From Paracoxiella cheracis (GTDB lineage Bacteria > Pseudomonadota > Gammaproteobacteria > Coxiellales > Coxiellaceae): a DNA stretch of 64,000 nt. Made by a program: the position numbers and the translations under genes. The notes under the pieces are model-generated. The model worked only from the letters and a program-made list of their open reading frames with translations. It was not told where the DNA came from and ran no database searches. The stretch is from contig NZ_CP186485.1 in NCBI RefSeq assembly GCF_049348705.1, positions 2,169,863 to 2,233,862 of the forward strand. Direction: 5' to 3'. Each line of letters begins with the position of its first letter. Position 1 is the stretch's first letter. This document shows, one piece after another, positions 18,506-27,749 of this stretch.

Positions 18506-20023
18506 TCAATAGTGATTTCGTTTAGTCCGATCCAACCGTCGATAACCTATCGCTTCTTGCAGATGAATTTTCTCGATCTTTTCCCGACCATCCAGATCGG
18601 CAATGGTTCGCGCGAGCTTTAAAATGCGATAATACGCTCTCGCCGAAAGTCCAAGCTGGTTAATTGCTTTTTCTAATAAAGTACGCTCATCTTGAGATAG
18701 TGCACAATATTTTATTACAGCATCACCGAGCAACTCTGCATTAGCTTTCCCACAGCGTTTGGTTTGAAGGTCACGTGCACGCAAAACACGATGACGCACC
18801 GCCTCACTCGACTCACTGTTTTCAGTGTTTGCATTCAACAAATGACTCATCGGTAACGGTGGTATCTCCACATGCATATCAATTCGATCAAGCAACGGGC
18901 CCGACAATCGCGCTTGATAACGCTGCACGTGTTCAGACGTGCAGCGACAACGACCATTGGGATCACCGTGATATCCACAAGGACAGGGATTCATGGCAGC
19001 CACGAATTGAAAGCGTGCAGGAAAATGAGCCTGATATGCCGCTCGGGAAATTGTCACCGCACCCGCTTCCATGGGTTCGCGCAAAGATTCCAACACATGT
19101 CGACTAAACTCAGGCAACTCATCCAAAAATAATACACCATGATGCGCTAAAGAAATTTCACCGGGGCGAGGCGGACTGCCGCCACCCACCATCGCCACAC
19201 TCGACGCACTGTGATGCGGGGATCGAAACGAGCGCACACGCCATCGATTATTATTAAAACCACTACTGCTAATTGAATGTACCGCAGCAACTTCTATTGC
19301 TTCATCCGTTGTCATCGGCGGCAAAATTCCTGGCAATCGAGTCGCCAACATCGTTTTACCAGTTCCCGGTGGCCCCATTAATAATAGACTGTGACCACCC
19401 GCCGCTGCTATTTCGAGAGCACGTTTACCTTGCATTTGTCCTTTCACATCCTGAAGATCGGGATAAAAACATTGAGTTGCTGTGTGTTGAGAAATGACCC
19501 GCGGCAATTTTTTTAGATCACGCAAATGCGCACAGACATCGAGTACATGTTTTGCAGAATAAATTTGAATCCCTTCAATAAATGCTGCCTCTGCTGCGTT
19601 ATCAGCAGCAATAATTAAGCGACGATTGATGTTTTTACTGGCAATTGCAAATGGCAGCGCTCCTTTAATGGGACGCAATTCACCTGACAATGCTAACTCA
19701 CCGGCAAATTCATATTGGTTTAATTGATGCAGTGGAATTTGCTCTGAGGCAGCTAAAATACCGAGCGCAATCGCTAAATCAAAACGCCCCCCTTCTTTAG
19801 GTAAATCCGCAGGCGCTAGATTTACAGTGATGCGACGCACAGGGAATTCTAATTCACTATTAATAATAGCACTGCGAACCCGATGACGACTTTCTTTAAC
19901 AGCGGTTTCAGGCAAACCGACTATCGAAAAACCCGGCAAGCCCTTCGATAAATGCACTTCGACTGTAACAGGCGGCGCCATAATACCCGCCGAAGCCCGA
20001 CTATGAATAATGGCTAATGACAT
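18506..20023 (-). CDS. comM: ComM/YifB family AAA+ helicase-like protein
   Basis: ComM promotes branch migration during natural transformation in gammaproteobacteria. The N-terminal ~170 residues are Lon-protease-like ('SKGLPGFSIVGLPETAVKES'). Walker A GPPGTGKT is near residues 216-223. 'GVLFLDELPEF' is Walker B. The Mg-chelatase-like block includes the Cys cluster in 'NPCPCGYHGD', and the last ~90 residues form the C-terminal lid domain. 505 aa is standard. ubiK lies 11 bases upstream. Confidence 0.93.
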   Translation of the reverse strand: MSLAIIHSRASAGIMAPPVTVEVHLSKGLPGFSIVGLPETAVKESRHRVRSAIINSELEFPVRRITVNLAPADLPKEGGRFDLAIALGILAASEQIPLHQLNQYEFAGELALSGELRPIKGALPFAIASKNINRRLIIAADNAAEAAFIEGIQIYSAKHVLDVCAHLRDLKKLPRVISQHTATQCFYPDLQDVKGQMQGKRALEIAAAGGHSLLLMGPPGTGKTMLATRLPGILPPMTTDEAIEVAAVHSISSSGFNNNRWRVRSFRSPHHSASSVAMVGGGSPPRPGEISLAHHGVLFLDELPEFSRHVLESLREPMEAGAVTISRAAYQAHFPARFQFVAAMNPCPCGYHGDPNGRCRCTSEHVQRYQARLSGPLLDRIDMHVEIPPLPMSHLLNANTENSESSEAVRHRVLRARDLQTKRCGKANAELLGDAVIKYCALSQDERTLLEKAINQLGLSARAYYRILKLARTIADLDGREKIEKIHLQEAIGYRRLDRTKRNHY

Positions 20024-20034
20024 GGAACCAGTGA

Positions 20035-20274
20035 CTACTGACCTTCGAGCTCGTTGAGCTTTTTCTCGAGACGCTCCAACTTAGCGCGCGTGCGCTCTAA
20101 CACCTTAGTTTGAGCATCAAATTCTTCACGCGTAACCAGGTCCATTTTGTTGAATGCACCTTGTAGTACGCTATGAAAATTCTTCTCAACGTCTTTCGGT
20201 AAGTTTTTTACACCGGGTGGCAGCGATGCCATGAGACGCTTAACAATATCATTGACGTGTTTTGGATCGAACAT
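20035..20274 (-). CDS. ubiK: Ubiquinone biosynthesis accessory factor UbiK (BMFP domain)
   Basis: This 79-aa protein begins with an amphipathic segment and ends in a coiled coil ('LERTRAKLERLEKKLNELE'), the layout of YqiC/UbiK. It has the typical 'NFHSVLQGAFNKMDLVTREEFD' centre. In characterised relatives UbiK binds UbiJ and aids aerobic ubiquinone synthesis; ubiJ is encoded about 7 kb away in this window. Confidence 0.9.
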   Translation of the reverse strand: MFDPKHVNDIVKRLMASLPPGVKNLPKDVEKNFHSVLQGAFNKMDLVTREEFDAQTKVLERTRAKLERLEKKLNELEGQ

Positions 20275-20367
20275 GAATAATTCCTTTCTTAATCAATTAT
20301 AAGCTATTCTCATTTATATTACATTCCTTACCTTTGTGAAATACCGGGGTTGTCGGCAGGCCTTCTA

Positions 20368-20397
20368 TTGGCTCCGTACTCTATCTTCACCTATACT
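20368..20397 (+). promoter_or_regulatory. Sigma-70-type promoter candidate for the cystathionine genes
   Basis: TTGGCT (20368-20373) and TATACT (20392-20397) are 18 bases apart and lie 38 bases before the ATG of the next gene. Confidence 0.45.
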
Positions 20398-20434
20398 GTG
20401 AGCCTGTCTCATTTACAGATAACAAAGGTCACCT

Positions 20435-21385
20435 ATGCTTATTGATAACATTCTCCAAGCCGTTGGCAACACACCCTCTGTTAAATTTCACCGTATCGGC
20501 AAAGACTTACCGTGTGAGTTCTATGGAAAATGTGAGTTTCTTAATCCAGGCGGATCAGTAAAAGACCGAATCGGCATCGCCATGATCGAAGCGGCTGAGC
20601 GCGACGGGAAGATCAAGCCCGGGGATACATTGATTGAACCGACCTCTGGCAATACCGGTATTGGCATCGCATTGGCCGGCGCTGTCAAAGGTTATAAGGT
20701 GATTATCACCTTGCCGGAAAAAATGAGCCATGAAAAACAGGTAGTATTAGAGGCTTTGGGCGCAACGATTTATCGCACACCCACCGAAGCAGCTTGGGAT
20801 GATCCCGAAAGTCATATTTCATTAGCAAAACGATTGAATGAACAAATTCCAAATTCGCATATCCTCGATCAATATTCGAATCCTGAAAATCCTAATATTC
20901 ATTATGAAACCACCGCACAAGAAATTTTAGATGACATGAGCGATCAATTAGCCATGGTTGTCATGGGAGTCGGAACCGGCGGCACCATCACCGGCATTGC
21001 CAAAAAATTAAAAGAAGTGAACCCTGCCATTCAAATTATCGGTGTCGATCCCATCGGCTCCATTTTAGGTGGCGGCAATGAAGTCAAACCTTATTTAGTA
21101 GAAGGTATTGGTTATGATTTCTTTCCCGAAGTGTTGGATAATAGTTTAGTGGACGAATACGTTAAAACTAATGATGAAGATTCTTTTTTAATGGCACGAC
21201 GCATCATTAAAGAAGAAGGGTTATTAGTCGGTGGATCCTCTGGTGGTGCTGTGTGGGCTGCGCTGCAAGTCGCAACACGATTAAAAAAAGGTCAGCGCTG
21301 TTTAGTTATTTTGCCGGATTCTATTCGTAACTATTTAACAAAGTTTGTTGATGATCATTGGATGAAGGAACAACATTTTTTATGA
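20435..21385 (+). CDS. Cystathionine beta-synthase, catalytic core (CysK-fold)
   Basis: PLP enzyme that would condense homocysteine with serine to cystathionine. The PLP lysine is in GGSVKDR near residue 40, and the phosphate-binding loop GTGGT lies near residues 180-184. The blocks 'PEKMSHEKQ' and 'RTPTEAAWDDPESHI' are closer to eukaryote-type CBS than to bacterial CysK, which is why I prefer CBS. It lacks the N-terminal heme region and the C-terminal CBS-domain pair of the human enzyme. O-acetylserine sulfhydrylase is the main alternative. A cystathionine lyase/synthase gene follows. Confidence 0.82.
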   Translation: MLIDNILQAVGNTPSVKFHRIGKDLPCEFYGKCEFLNPGGSVKDRIGIAMIEAAERDGKIKPGDTLIEPTSGNTGIGIALAGAVKGYKVIITLPEKMSHEKQVVLEALGATIYRTPTEAAWDDPESHISLAKRLNEQIPNSHILDQYSNPENPNIHYETTAQEILDDMSDQLAMVVMGVGTGGTITGIAKKLKEVNPAIQIIGVDPIGSILGGGNEVKPYLVEGIGYDFFPEVLDNSLVDEYVKTNDEDSFLMARRIIKEEGLLVGGSSGGAVWAALQVATRLKKGQRCLVILPDSIRNYLTKFVDDHWMKEQHFL

Positions 21386-21439
21386 CACAATCTATTTCCC
21401 TTCAATCCGATAATTTATAAACAAGAGTGAGAATTCTCG

Positions 21440-22606
21440 ATGGACGATACTGATAATAATAAAAAAATTGCAACTCGCGTAATCCACGCTGGCCAAAAGC
21501 CGGATCCTTCTACAGGCGCCGTCATGACACCGATCTATGCCACGTCAACGTACGTCCAAAAAAGTCCGGGCGTGCACCAGGGATTTGAATACTCTCGTAG
21601 CCAAAATCCCACTCGCATGGCATATGAGCGTTGCGTTGCAGATCTTGAGTCTGGAAAACAGGGTTATGCTTTTGCTTCCGGAATGGCTGCGACGGCGACC
21701 ATTCTCGAATTATTAAAACCGGGCGATCATGTATTAGTCATGGACGATGTTTACGGCGGCAGCTACCGATTATTTGCCAACGTGCGCACTCGATCAGCCG
21801 GGATTAAATTTTCCTTCATCGATTTTACCGATGCTTCAAAAATCGAAGCCGCTATCCAGCCGAATACTAAAATGATTTGGGTGGAATCCCCTAGCAATCC
21901 AATGTTAAAAATCGTCGATTTAAAAATGGTGGCGGACATTGCGCGCAAACATCATTTAATTGCCGTTGCCGATAATACGTTTGCCACACCTATTATTCAG
22001 CGCCCAATCGAACTCGGTTTTCATATCGTCACACATTCTGCGACTAAATATTTGAATGGACATTCCGATGTCGTAAGCGGTGTTACCGTCGTGGGCGAGG
22101 ACCCTGCTGCGCTCGGCGAACAATTAAAATATTTACAAAATGCCATCGGCGGCATTGCGGGACCCTTCGATAGTTTTTTGGTGTTACGCGGTTTAAAAAC
22201 ATTGGACGTGCGTATGCAGCGCCACTGTGACAATGCGATGGAATTAGCAAAGTGGCTAAAACATCACAAAAAAGTGGCTGAAGTTTATTATCCCGGTCTG
22301 AAAAACCATCCACAATATAAATTAGCAAAACAACAAATGACACATTTCGGCGGTATGATTTCCGTCGCTTTAAAGTGTGATCTTTATGAAACCAAAAAAG
22401 TGTTAGAGCGTTGCGAGGTGTTCACGCTCGCTGAAAGTTTAGGTGGTGTCGAAAGTTTAATTGAACATCCTGCGATCATGACTCACGCTTCAGTCCCAAA
22501 AGAGCAGCGCGATGCATTGGGTATTACAGATGGATTGATTCGTTTGTCTGTAGGTATTGAAGACGTTGAAGATTTGCGAAAGGATTTAGAACAAGCTTTG
22601 CAGTAA
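21440..22606 (+). CDS. Cystathionine gamma-lyase / gamma-synthase
   Basis: Cys/Met-metabolism PLP enzyme of 388 aa. The PLP lysine is in SATKYLNGHSDV near residue 202, and 'YSRSQNPTR' and 'ASGMAATATILELL' are typical of the family. Placed directly after the CBS gene, it most likely acts as gamma-lyase, cleaving cystathionine to cysteine. The gamma-synthase reaction cannot be excluded from sequence. The gap of 54 bases has no terminator. Confidence 0.85.
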   Translation: MDDTDNNKKIATRVIHAGQKPDPSTGAVMTPIYATSTYVQKSPGVHQGFEYSRSQNPTRMAYERCVADLESGKQGYAFASGMAATATILELLKPGDHVLVMDDVYGGSYRLFANVRTRSAGIKFSFIDFTDASKIEAAIQPNTKMIWVESPSNPMLKIVDLKMVADIARKHHLIAVADNTFATPIIQRPIELGFHIVTHSATKYLNGHSDVVSGVTVVGEDPAALGEQLKYLQNAIGGIAGPFDSFLVLRGLKTLDVRMQRHCDNAMELAKWLKHHKKVAEVYYPGLKNHPQYKLAKQQMTHFGGMISVALKCDLYETKKVLERCEVFTLAESLGGVESLIEHPAIMTHASVPKEQRDALGITDGLIRLSVGIEDVEDLRKDLEQALQ

Positions 22607-22665
22607 GTATTTCAATTGCTATGTATTGCTGTCCCTAGCTGATTAATGTCGTCCATTATCATTAT

Positions 22666-22914
22666 CAAGCGTGTCGCGATGCTCGTGATAGATTATTGCC
22701 ATCCCTGTCAATAATCGACTCGCAATACGCGACAACTTAAATAGCCGCGGACGTCCTCGTCGCCCGCGCTCCGCGACCTCACGGCTCGACTACGCACGGG
22801 CTCTCAAATGACTTGACGGCTCGTAAAGATTTTTTGCAGTCGCTTACGCTCGGCAAAAAATCCGAGCCTACCGCGGAATACGCGCCTTCGCTTCGCTCTC
22901 CATGGCGCGCATCG
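22666..22914. repeat. 249-bp structured repeat, copy B
   Basis: Same length and, by eye, same sequence as copies A and C. It lies between the convergent ends of the cystathionine-lyase gene and the SH3-protein gene, so here it interrupts no gene. Short frames across it are by-products of the repeat. Confidence 0.9.
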
Positions 22915-22952
22915 TTAGCAATGGCCCAGCCATCCTTGGCTCGACTTAATAA

Positions 22953-23603
22953 TTATTTTGCTGCATCTTGTCCTGACACACGGTTATGTTCTGCTGGTGC
23001 AGCTTGATGCTGAGGGTTCACAACAATCACCGGTTGAATGATTTCAGGAGCGAATCCAAATCCAACGTTATCCCAAGGCGCCATGAATTCATTCATCTCT
23101 CGCATTTGTCGGTCCACGGATCTGTTCATGGTCCAAAACATGTGACTCATGTAACGTGCTTCGTGCACTTGTTCGTTACGAATGCGTTTGTAAAGTGCGT
23201 CCGCTTCTTGCTTCGATAATTTTTTTCCATTTTTATATGCAACGACGTCAATCGAAGGCTTACCATTATTATCATGTTCCGTACGAATAAAAATGGTTTG
23301 AATATTTGGGCTATAAAAAGCTTGCATGACTTTTCGATATTGATCGCGATTAATCCAACCTACTTTGCCATCGCTCGGATCGCCGACTTTAACCCATTCG
23401 CCACGACGGAAAATTGGAATCAAGCGATGTGACGGACTCACTTTCTGCACCACATTCGCATTCGAATGCGGTTCCGCATAAACAAGAATCAAGTCACCCT
23501 CTTTTACCGCGGCGGGTTTTTCTGCATGATGTTCGGCGTTTGCAAACCCAATAGGAGTTATCGATAGACAAAATACTCCCAAAATTAACATGACTAGACG
23601 CAT
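22953..23603 (-). CDS. Secreted SH3-domain protein
   Basis: A signal peptide (LVMLILGVFCLSITPIGFANA) is followed by one bacterial SH3-like domain at about residues 38-92 ('LILVYAEPHSNANVVQKV' through 'VGWINRDQYRKV'). The remaining ~110 residues include a charged helix and 'RSVDRQMREMNEFM'. SH3 domains of this sort bind cell-wall or protein ligands in the periplasm. The C-terminal tail is polar. AGGAGGA-type ribosome site lies before the ATG. Function unknown beyond the domain. Confidence 0.7.
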   Translation of the reverse strand: MRLVMLILGVFCLSITPIGFANAEHHAEKPAAVKEGDLILVYAEPHSNANVVQKVSPSHRLIPIFRRGEWVKVGDPSDGKVGWINRDQYRKVMQAFYSPNIQTIFIRTEHDNNGKPSIDVVAYKNGKKLSKQEADALYKRIRNEQVHEARYMSHMFWTMNRSVDRQMREMNEFMAPWDNVGFGFAPEIIQPVIVVNPQHQAAPAEHNRVSGQDAAK

Positions 23604-23725
23604 ATTTCTTTCCTCCTAATACTAAGCATTCAAATTTTTATTCCACCATCTCAAAATCGCGTTTTGAGAGAAGCACTTTTTATTAAAATAAAATTTCGAT
23701 AATGTATTATACTGCTGGATCCATA

Positions 23726-24043
23726 TCAGTGCCAATTTCGTCGTGCCCTCTGCACCCACTCATAACCCAGCTCAAATAGTTCAGAAGCCGTTGATGCAAC
23801 TAAATATTTTACTCTTTCTGAATCGGAACTTTGCTCAAAGCTTGCATCGATTGCCGAATCTATTGCCGCTTTCACCATCGTTTTGTCGACATTCATGTCG
23901 GTACAGCCAATCAAACCTAATACCGATAAATTCACCACAAACAATAACTTAACTGCGGGCTTTATCCATCGTGACCGTCTGCTAGACTTCGGCCAATATC
24001 CAAATGGGCTCAATGCGATGTTCGTCGGTATTTTACGTTTCAT
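23726..24043 (-). CDS. Small putative lipoprotein
   Basis: The start at 24043 is chosen because AAGGAG lies 6 bases before that ATG; a longer frame upstream has no such site. The 105-aa product has a basic N-terminal stretch, a hydrophobic helix and a lipobox-like LIGC, so the mature part would start at Cys and carry about 60 residues, mostly helical and acidic. The N-region before the helix is unusually long for a lipoprotein signal. I do not recognise a family. Confidence 0.5.
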   Translation of the reverse strand: MKRKIPTNIALSPFGYWPKSSRRSRWIKPAVKLLFVVNLSVLGLIGCTDMNVDKTMVKAAIDSAIDASFEQSSDSERVKYLVASTASELFELGYEWVQRARRNWH

Positions 24044-24200
24044 TGGAATCTCCTTGAATGCACTCTTTACGTTCTCCATTTTAGATATCTTAAAACTTCT
24101 CTGAAGACGATACAAGCCCCCCGTCCTGCTGATCAAAAATTTTCATAGCACAAAAATATAATTATTTTCAATTGGTTATTTTTCATTTTAGGGCTATCGG

Positions 24201-24250
24201 CTTCGGATTTAACTCAGCAATTCAATCGTTTCGATGAAGGAGCTAAAGGC
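24201..24250 (+). promoter_or_regulatory. Structured leader element before metK
   Basis: UUUAACUC (24208-24215) can pair with GAGCUAAA (24240-24247) with one mismatch, enclosing an inner hairpin UUCAAUCG-UUU-CGAUGAA. The words GAUUUAAC and GCUAAA also occur, in that order, in SAM-II riboswitches, but the pairing is not the SAM-II pseudoknot. The rest of the 321-bp gap before metK is AT-rich and shows nothing else. Confidence 0.3.
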
Positions 24251-24364
24251 AAAATTTTGAAAAATAAGTGCATTTTTTCGAGAATTTTATTAGTATGGTC
24301 CAATTAATTCTTCTCCCATGAGAAAAGATTATTTTGTTTAAGTTTAAGGAAGATAAAACCAGAC

Positions 24365-25540
24365 ATGCAACATACAGACATTTTTACATCCGAATCAGTC
24401 TCTGAAGGCCACCCCGACAAAATTGCTGACCAAATTTCTGATGCGATTTTAGACGCGCTAATCGCACAAGATCCTAATTGTAGGGTTGCCTGCGAAACGG
24501 TTGTGAAATCTGGCATGGTTTTTATTTCGGGTGAAATCACCACCAATGCCTGGGTCGATATGGAACAGATTGCTCGGGATACTATTTTAGAAATTGGCTA
24601 CGATAACCCAGACATCGGCTTCGACGGAGAAACCTGCGCGGTTCTTACAGCCATTGGGAAACAATCACCTGATATTTCAAGAGGCGTTGATCATCGTGAG
24701 GATCATGAGCTAGGTGCCGGCGATCAAGGCATGATGTTTGGATACGCATCGCATGAAACCGATGTCTTAATGCCAGCTCCCATTACTTATGCACATCGCC
24801 TCGTTCGGCGCCAAGCACAATTGCGTAAAGAAGGTGTATTAACCTGGTTACGTCCCGATGCAAAATCGCAATTAACATTAAAATATGACCATGGAAAACC
24901 CGTGGGTGTCGATTGCATTGTTTTATCAACACAACATAATCCTGATATTACTCAAGAAGATTTAACCGAAGCCGTCATCGAAGAAATTATTAAGCCCGTT
25001 ATCCCTAAGCATTGGATCGATAAAAATACTCGTTTCTACATCAACCCAACGGGTCGCTTTGTTATCGGCGGACCCGTCGGTGACTGTGGGCTAACCGGTC
25101 GTAAAATCATCGTGGACACCTATGGCGGCATGGCTCGACATGGTGGCGGTGCCTTTTCCGGCAAGGATCCCTCTAAGGTTGATCGCTCAGGCGCTTATGC
25201 AGCACGTTATGTGGCTAAAAACATTGTCGCTGCTGGTCTCGCTGATCGCTGTGAAATTCAAATTTCTTATGCAATTGGCGTTGCCGAACCTACTTCTATT
25301 TTTGTTGAAACATTTGGGACTGGAAAGATTGATGACGCTCGAATCGCAGAACTCGTGACAGAGCATTTCAATTTACGCCCTGGGATGATTATCAAAGAAT
25401 TGGATTTATTACACCCGATCTACAAACCCACTGCAGCTTACGGACATTTTGGTCGCGAAGAACCTACATTCGGTTGGGAAAAAACTGACAAAGCTGAAAT
25501 GTTACGCGAAGCAGCCGGACTTGCTGCAGTCACTGACTAA
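24365..25540 (+). CDS. metK: S-adenosylmethionine synthetase
   Basis: Makes SAM from methionine and ATP. The hallmark GAGDQGMMFGYA lies at about residues 117-128 and GGGAFSGKDPSKVDRS near 260-275. The N-terminal 'SESVSEGHPDKIADQ' supplies the ATP-binding His. 391 aa is normal. ahcY begins 2 bases after the stop, so the two are cotranscribed and methyl-cycle synthesis and recycling are coupled. Confidence 0.97.
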   Translation: MQHTDIFTSESVSEGHPDKIADQISDAILDALIAQDPNCRVACETVVKSGMVFISGEITTNAWVDMEQIARDTILEIGYDNPDIGFDGETCAVLTAIGKQSPDISRGVDHREDHELGAGDQGMMFGYASHETDVLMPAPITYAHRLVRRQAQLRKEGVLTWLRPDAKSQLTLKYDHGKPVGVDCIVLSTQHNPDITQEDLTEAVIEEIIKPVIPKHWIDKNTRFYINPTGRFVIGGPVGDCGLTGRKIIVDTYGGMARHGGGAFSGKDPSKVDRSGAYAARYVAKNIVAAGLADRCEIQISYAIGVAEPTSIFVETFGTGKIDDARIAELVTEHFNLRPGMIIKELDLLHPIYKPTAAYGHFGREEPTFGWEKTDKAEMLREAAGLAAVTD

Positions 25541-25542
25541 CC

Positions 25543-26859
25543 ATGGATTTAACGATGGAAACAAACACTATGACTCAAGATTTTCAAATCGCCGATATTA
25601 ATTTAGCCGATTTCGGTCGAAAAGAAATTCAAATCGCTGAAACCGAAATGCCAGGGCTGATGGCGTTACGCCAACAATACGCAAAATCACAACCTTTAAA
25701 AGGTGCACGCATTGCGGGTTGCATCCACATGACGATCCAAACGGCCGTTTTGATCGAAACACTCGTGGCATTGGGTGCTGAAGTGCGTTGGTCTTCTTGT
25801 AACATTTTTTCAACACAAGATCATGCCGCTGCCGCGATGGCAAAAGCGGGCATTCCTGTTTTCGCTTGGAAAGGCGAAACGGAAGAAGAATATTGGGACT
25901 GTATTGCGCAAACACTGGATGGACCAAACGATTGGCATCCCAATTTATTGTTGGACGATGGCGGTGACTTAACGCAATACATTCACGAAAAACGTCCAGA
26001 ATTAATCAAAGATATCAAAGGCATTTCAGAAGAAACAACGACTGGCGTGCATCGACTTTACGAAATGCACAAGAACAACACGCTTAAAATGCCTGCGATT
26101 AACGTTAATGACTCCGTCACAAAATCAAAATTTGATAACCTCTATGGTTGTCGAGAATCGTTAGTCGATGCACTTAAACGCGCTACCGATGTTATGCTCG
26201 CCGGGAAAAAAGCCGTTGTGTGCGGCTATGGTGATGTGGGTAAAGGCTGCGCGCAAGCGCTACGCTCTTACGGCGCAACCGTTTATATCACCGAAATCGA
26301 TCCTATCTGCGCATTGCAAGCATCGATGGAAGGTTATCGTGTCGTCACTATGGACGAAATGGCTGCTCAGGCTGACATATTCGTCACTGCAACGGGCAAT
26401 AAACACATCATTACTCACGATCACATGGCACAAATGAGAAACGAAGCCATCGTCTGCAATATTGGTCACTTTGATTTAGAAATCGATGTGGCCTCCTTAG
26501 AAAAATATGAATGTGAAAATATCAAGCCACAAGTCGATCATGTCATTTTTCCCGATGGGAAACGCATCATTTTATTAGCACAAGGCCGCTTAGTGAATTT
26601 AGGCTGCGCAACCGGCCACCCTAGTTTTGTGATGTCTACCTCGTTTACCAACCAGGTCCTGGCACAAATAGAGTTATGGCTGCATACCGAAAAATATCCC
26701 GTTGGCGTCTACGTGCTACCAAAAAAATTGGATGAAGAAGTCGCGCGATTACATCTTGCACACGTCGGTGCTAAATTAACGACTCTAACCGCAGAACAAG
26801 CAAAATATATTGGCGTTAGTCAAGAAGGCCCATTCAAACCCGAACATTATCGCTATTAG
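25543..26859 (+). CDS. ahcY: S-adenosylhomocysteine hydrolase
   Basis: Splits SAH into homocysteine and adenosine, using tightly bound NAD. The NAD-binding GYGDVGKGCA is near residue 228. 'NVNDSVTKSKFDNLYGCRES' holds catalytic Lys and Asn positions, and the C-terminal 'KPEHYRY' NAD-contacting tail is intact. 438 aa. Translation could also begin at the ATG at 25570. The 3' end overlaps metF on the opposite strand by 26 bases. Confidence 0.96.
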   Translation: MDLTMETNTMTQDFQIADINLADFGRKEIQIAETEMPGLMALRQQYAKSQPLKGARIAGCIHMTIQTAVLIETLVALGAEVRWSSCNIFSTQDHAAAAMAKAGIPVFAWKGETEEEYWDCIAQTLDGPNDWHPNLLLDDGGDLTQYIHEKRPELIKDIKGISEETTTGVHRLYEMHKNNTLKMPAINVNDSVTKSKFDNLYGCRESLVDALKRATDVMLAGKKAVVCGYGDVGKGCAQALRSYGATVYITEIDPICALQASMEGYRVVTMDEMAAQADIFVTATGNKHIITHDHMAQMRNEAIVCNIGHFDLEIDVASLEKYECENIKPQVDHVIFPDGKRIILLAQGRLVNLGCATGHPSFVMSTSFTNQVLAQIELWLHTEKYPVGVYVLPKKLDEEVARLHLAHVGAKLTTLTAEQAKYIGVSQEGPFKPEHYRY

Positions 26860-27721
26860 TTTGCAGAGGAACCTTTACTGATAAATTCTCCAAAATTGTT
26901 AGGGTCGGCTCGTATTGATTTAACGTGTAGAAATGCAATCCCGGCGCGCCACCCTTAATTAAAGCCTCACAGAGCTTGCTCACGACCTCGACACCAAATG
27001 CTCGAAACGAATTCTTATCGTGACGATACGCCTCAAGACGCTTTAATAACCAAGCGGGTATTTCTGCACCGCACAGATTTGAAAATCGCAATAATTTTTC
27101 ACAACAGTGGATCGGCATAATCCCAGGTATGATCGGCGCATCGATGCCAACTTTCTGGCAACTCTCCAAAAAATAAAAATACGCATCGGGGTTGAAAAAG
27201 TATTGCGTAATGGCATCATTCGCCCTTGCATTGATTTTATGCTGAAAATTTTCAATGCCCACAAAAATATTGCACGACTGCGGATGAAATTCCGGATAAG
27301 CTGCCACACTGATATGGAAATGGTTACCCGTTTCATGTTGAACGAATCGAACTAATTCATCCGCATGCTGAAAATCACCGCTATCAGGATTCACATCTTC
27401 AGGCAAATCACCGCGTATCGCAACGAGATGACTCACGCCCCACTCAATATAAGTATCCAAAACTTGTCGAATGGACTTTTTTGACATTCCAATACACGTT
27501 AAATGTGGGGCAACTTCGATGTGTTTTTCAAGCAATAATTTGACTACGTGAAATGTTTTATCTCGATTTGAACCACCGGCACCGAAAGTCACGGAAAAAT
27601 AGTCCGGTTTAAACGTGCTTAATTGATCACACGTTAGACCTAAGTCACGAATTTTTTCGACGGTATTTGGTGGAAATAGTTCGAAGCTAATCGGAATAGT
27701 GGTTTTAACATCCATGTTCAT
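26834..27721 (-). CDS. metF: Methylenetetrahydrofolate reductase
   Basis: Reduces 5,10-methylene-THF to 5-methyl-THF, the methyl donor for MetE. 'FELFPPNT', 'VTFGAGGSNRDKT' and 'HLVAIRGDLP' are typical MTHFR segments, and the FAD-contacting regions are present. 295 aa matches bacterial MetF. It lies 28 bases after metE, forming a metE-metF operon. The convergent overlap with ahcY leaves no room for a separate terminator. Confidence 0.95.
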   Translation of the reverse strand: MNMDVKTTIPISFELFPPNTVEKIRDLGLTCDQLSTFKPDYFSVTFGAGGSNRDKTFHVVKLLLEKHIEVAPHLTCIGMSKKSIRQVLDTYIEWGVSHLVAIRGDLPEDVNPDSGDFQHADELVRFVQHETGNHFHISVAAYPEFHPQSCNIFVGIENFQHKINARANDAITQYFFNPDAYFYFLESCQKVGIDAPIIPGIMPIHCCEKLLRFSNLCGAEIPAWLLKRLEAYRHDKNSFRAFGVEVVSKLCEALIKGGAPGLHFYTLNQYEPTLTILENLSVKVPLQTNSDNVRV

Positions 27722-27749
27722 CTCTCTCCAAATTATTTTAGCACCTCCA

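Noticed and set aside
22813..23007. A frame on the + strand starting MTARKDFLQSL, also present at 59382
   Set aside because: It lies in the 249-bp repeat, runs out of it into unrelated flanks, and differs after the repeat in each copy, so it is not a gene.
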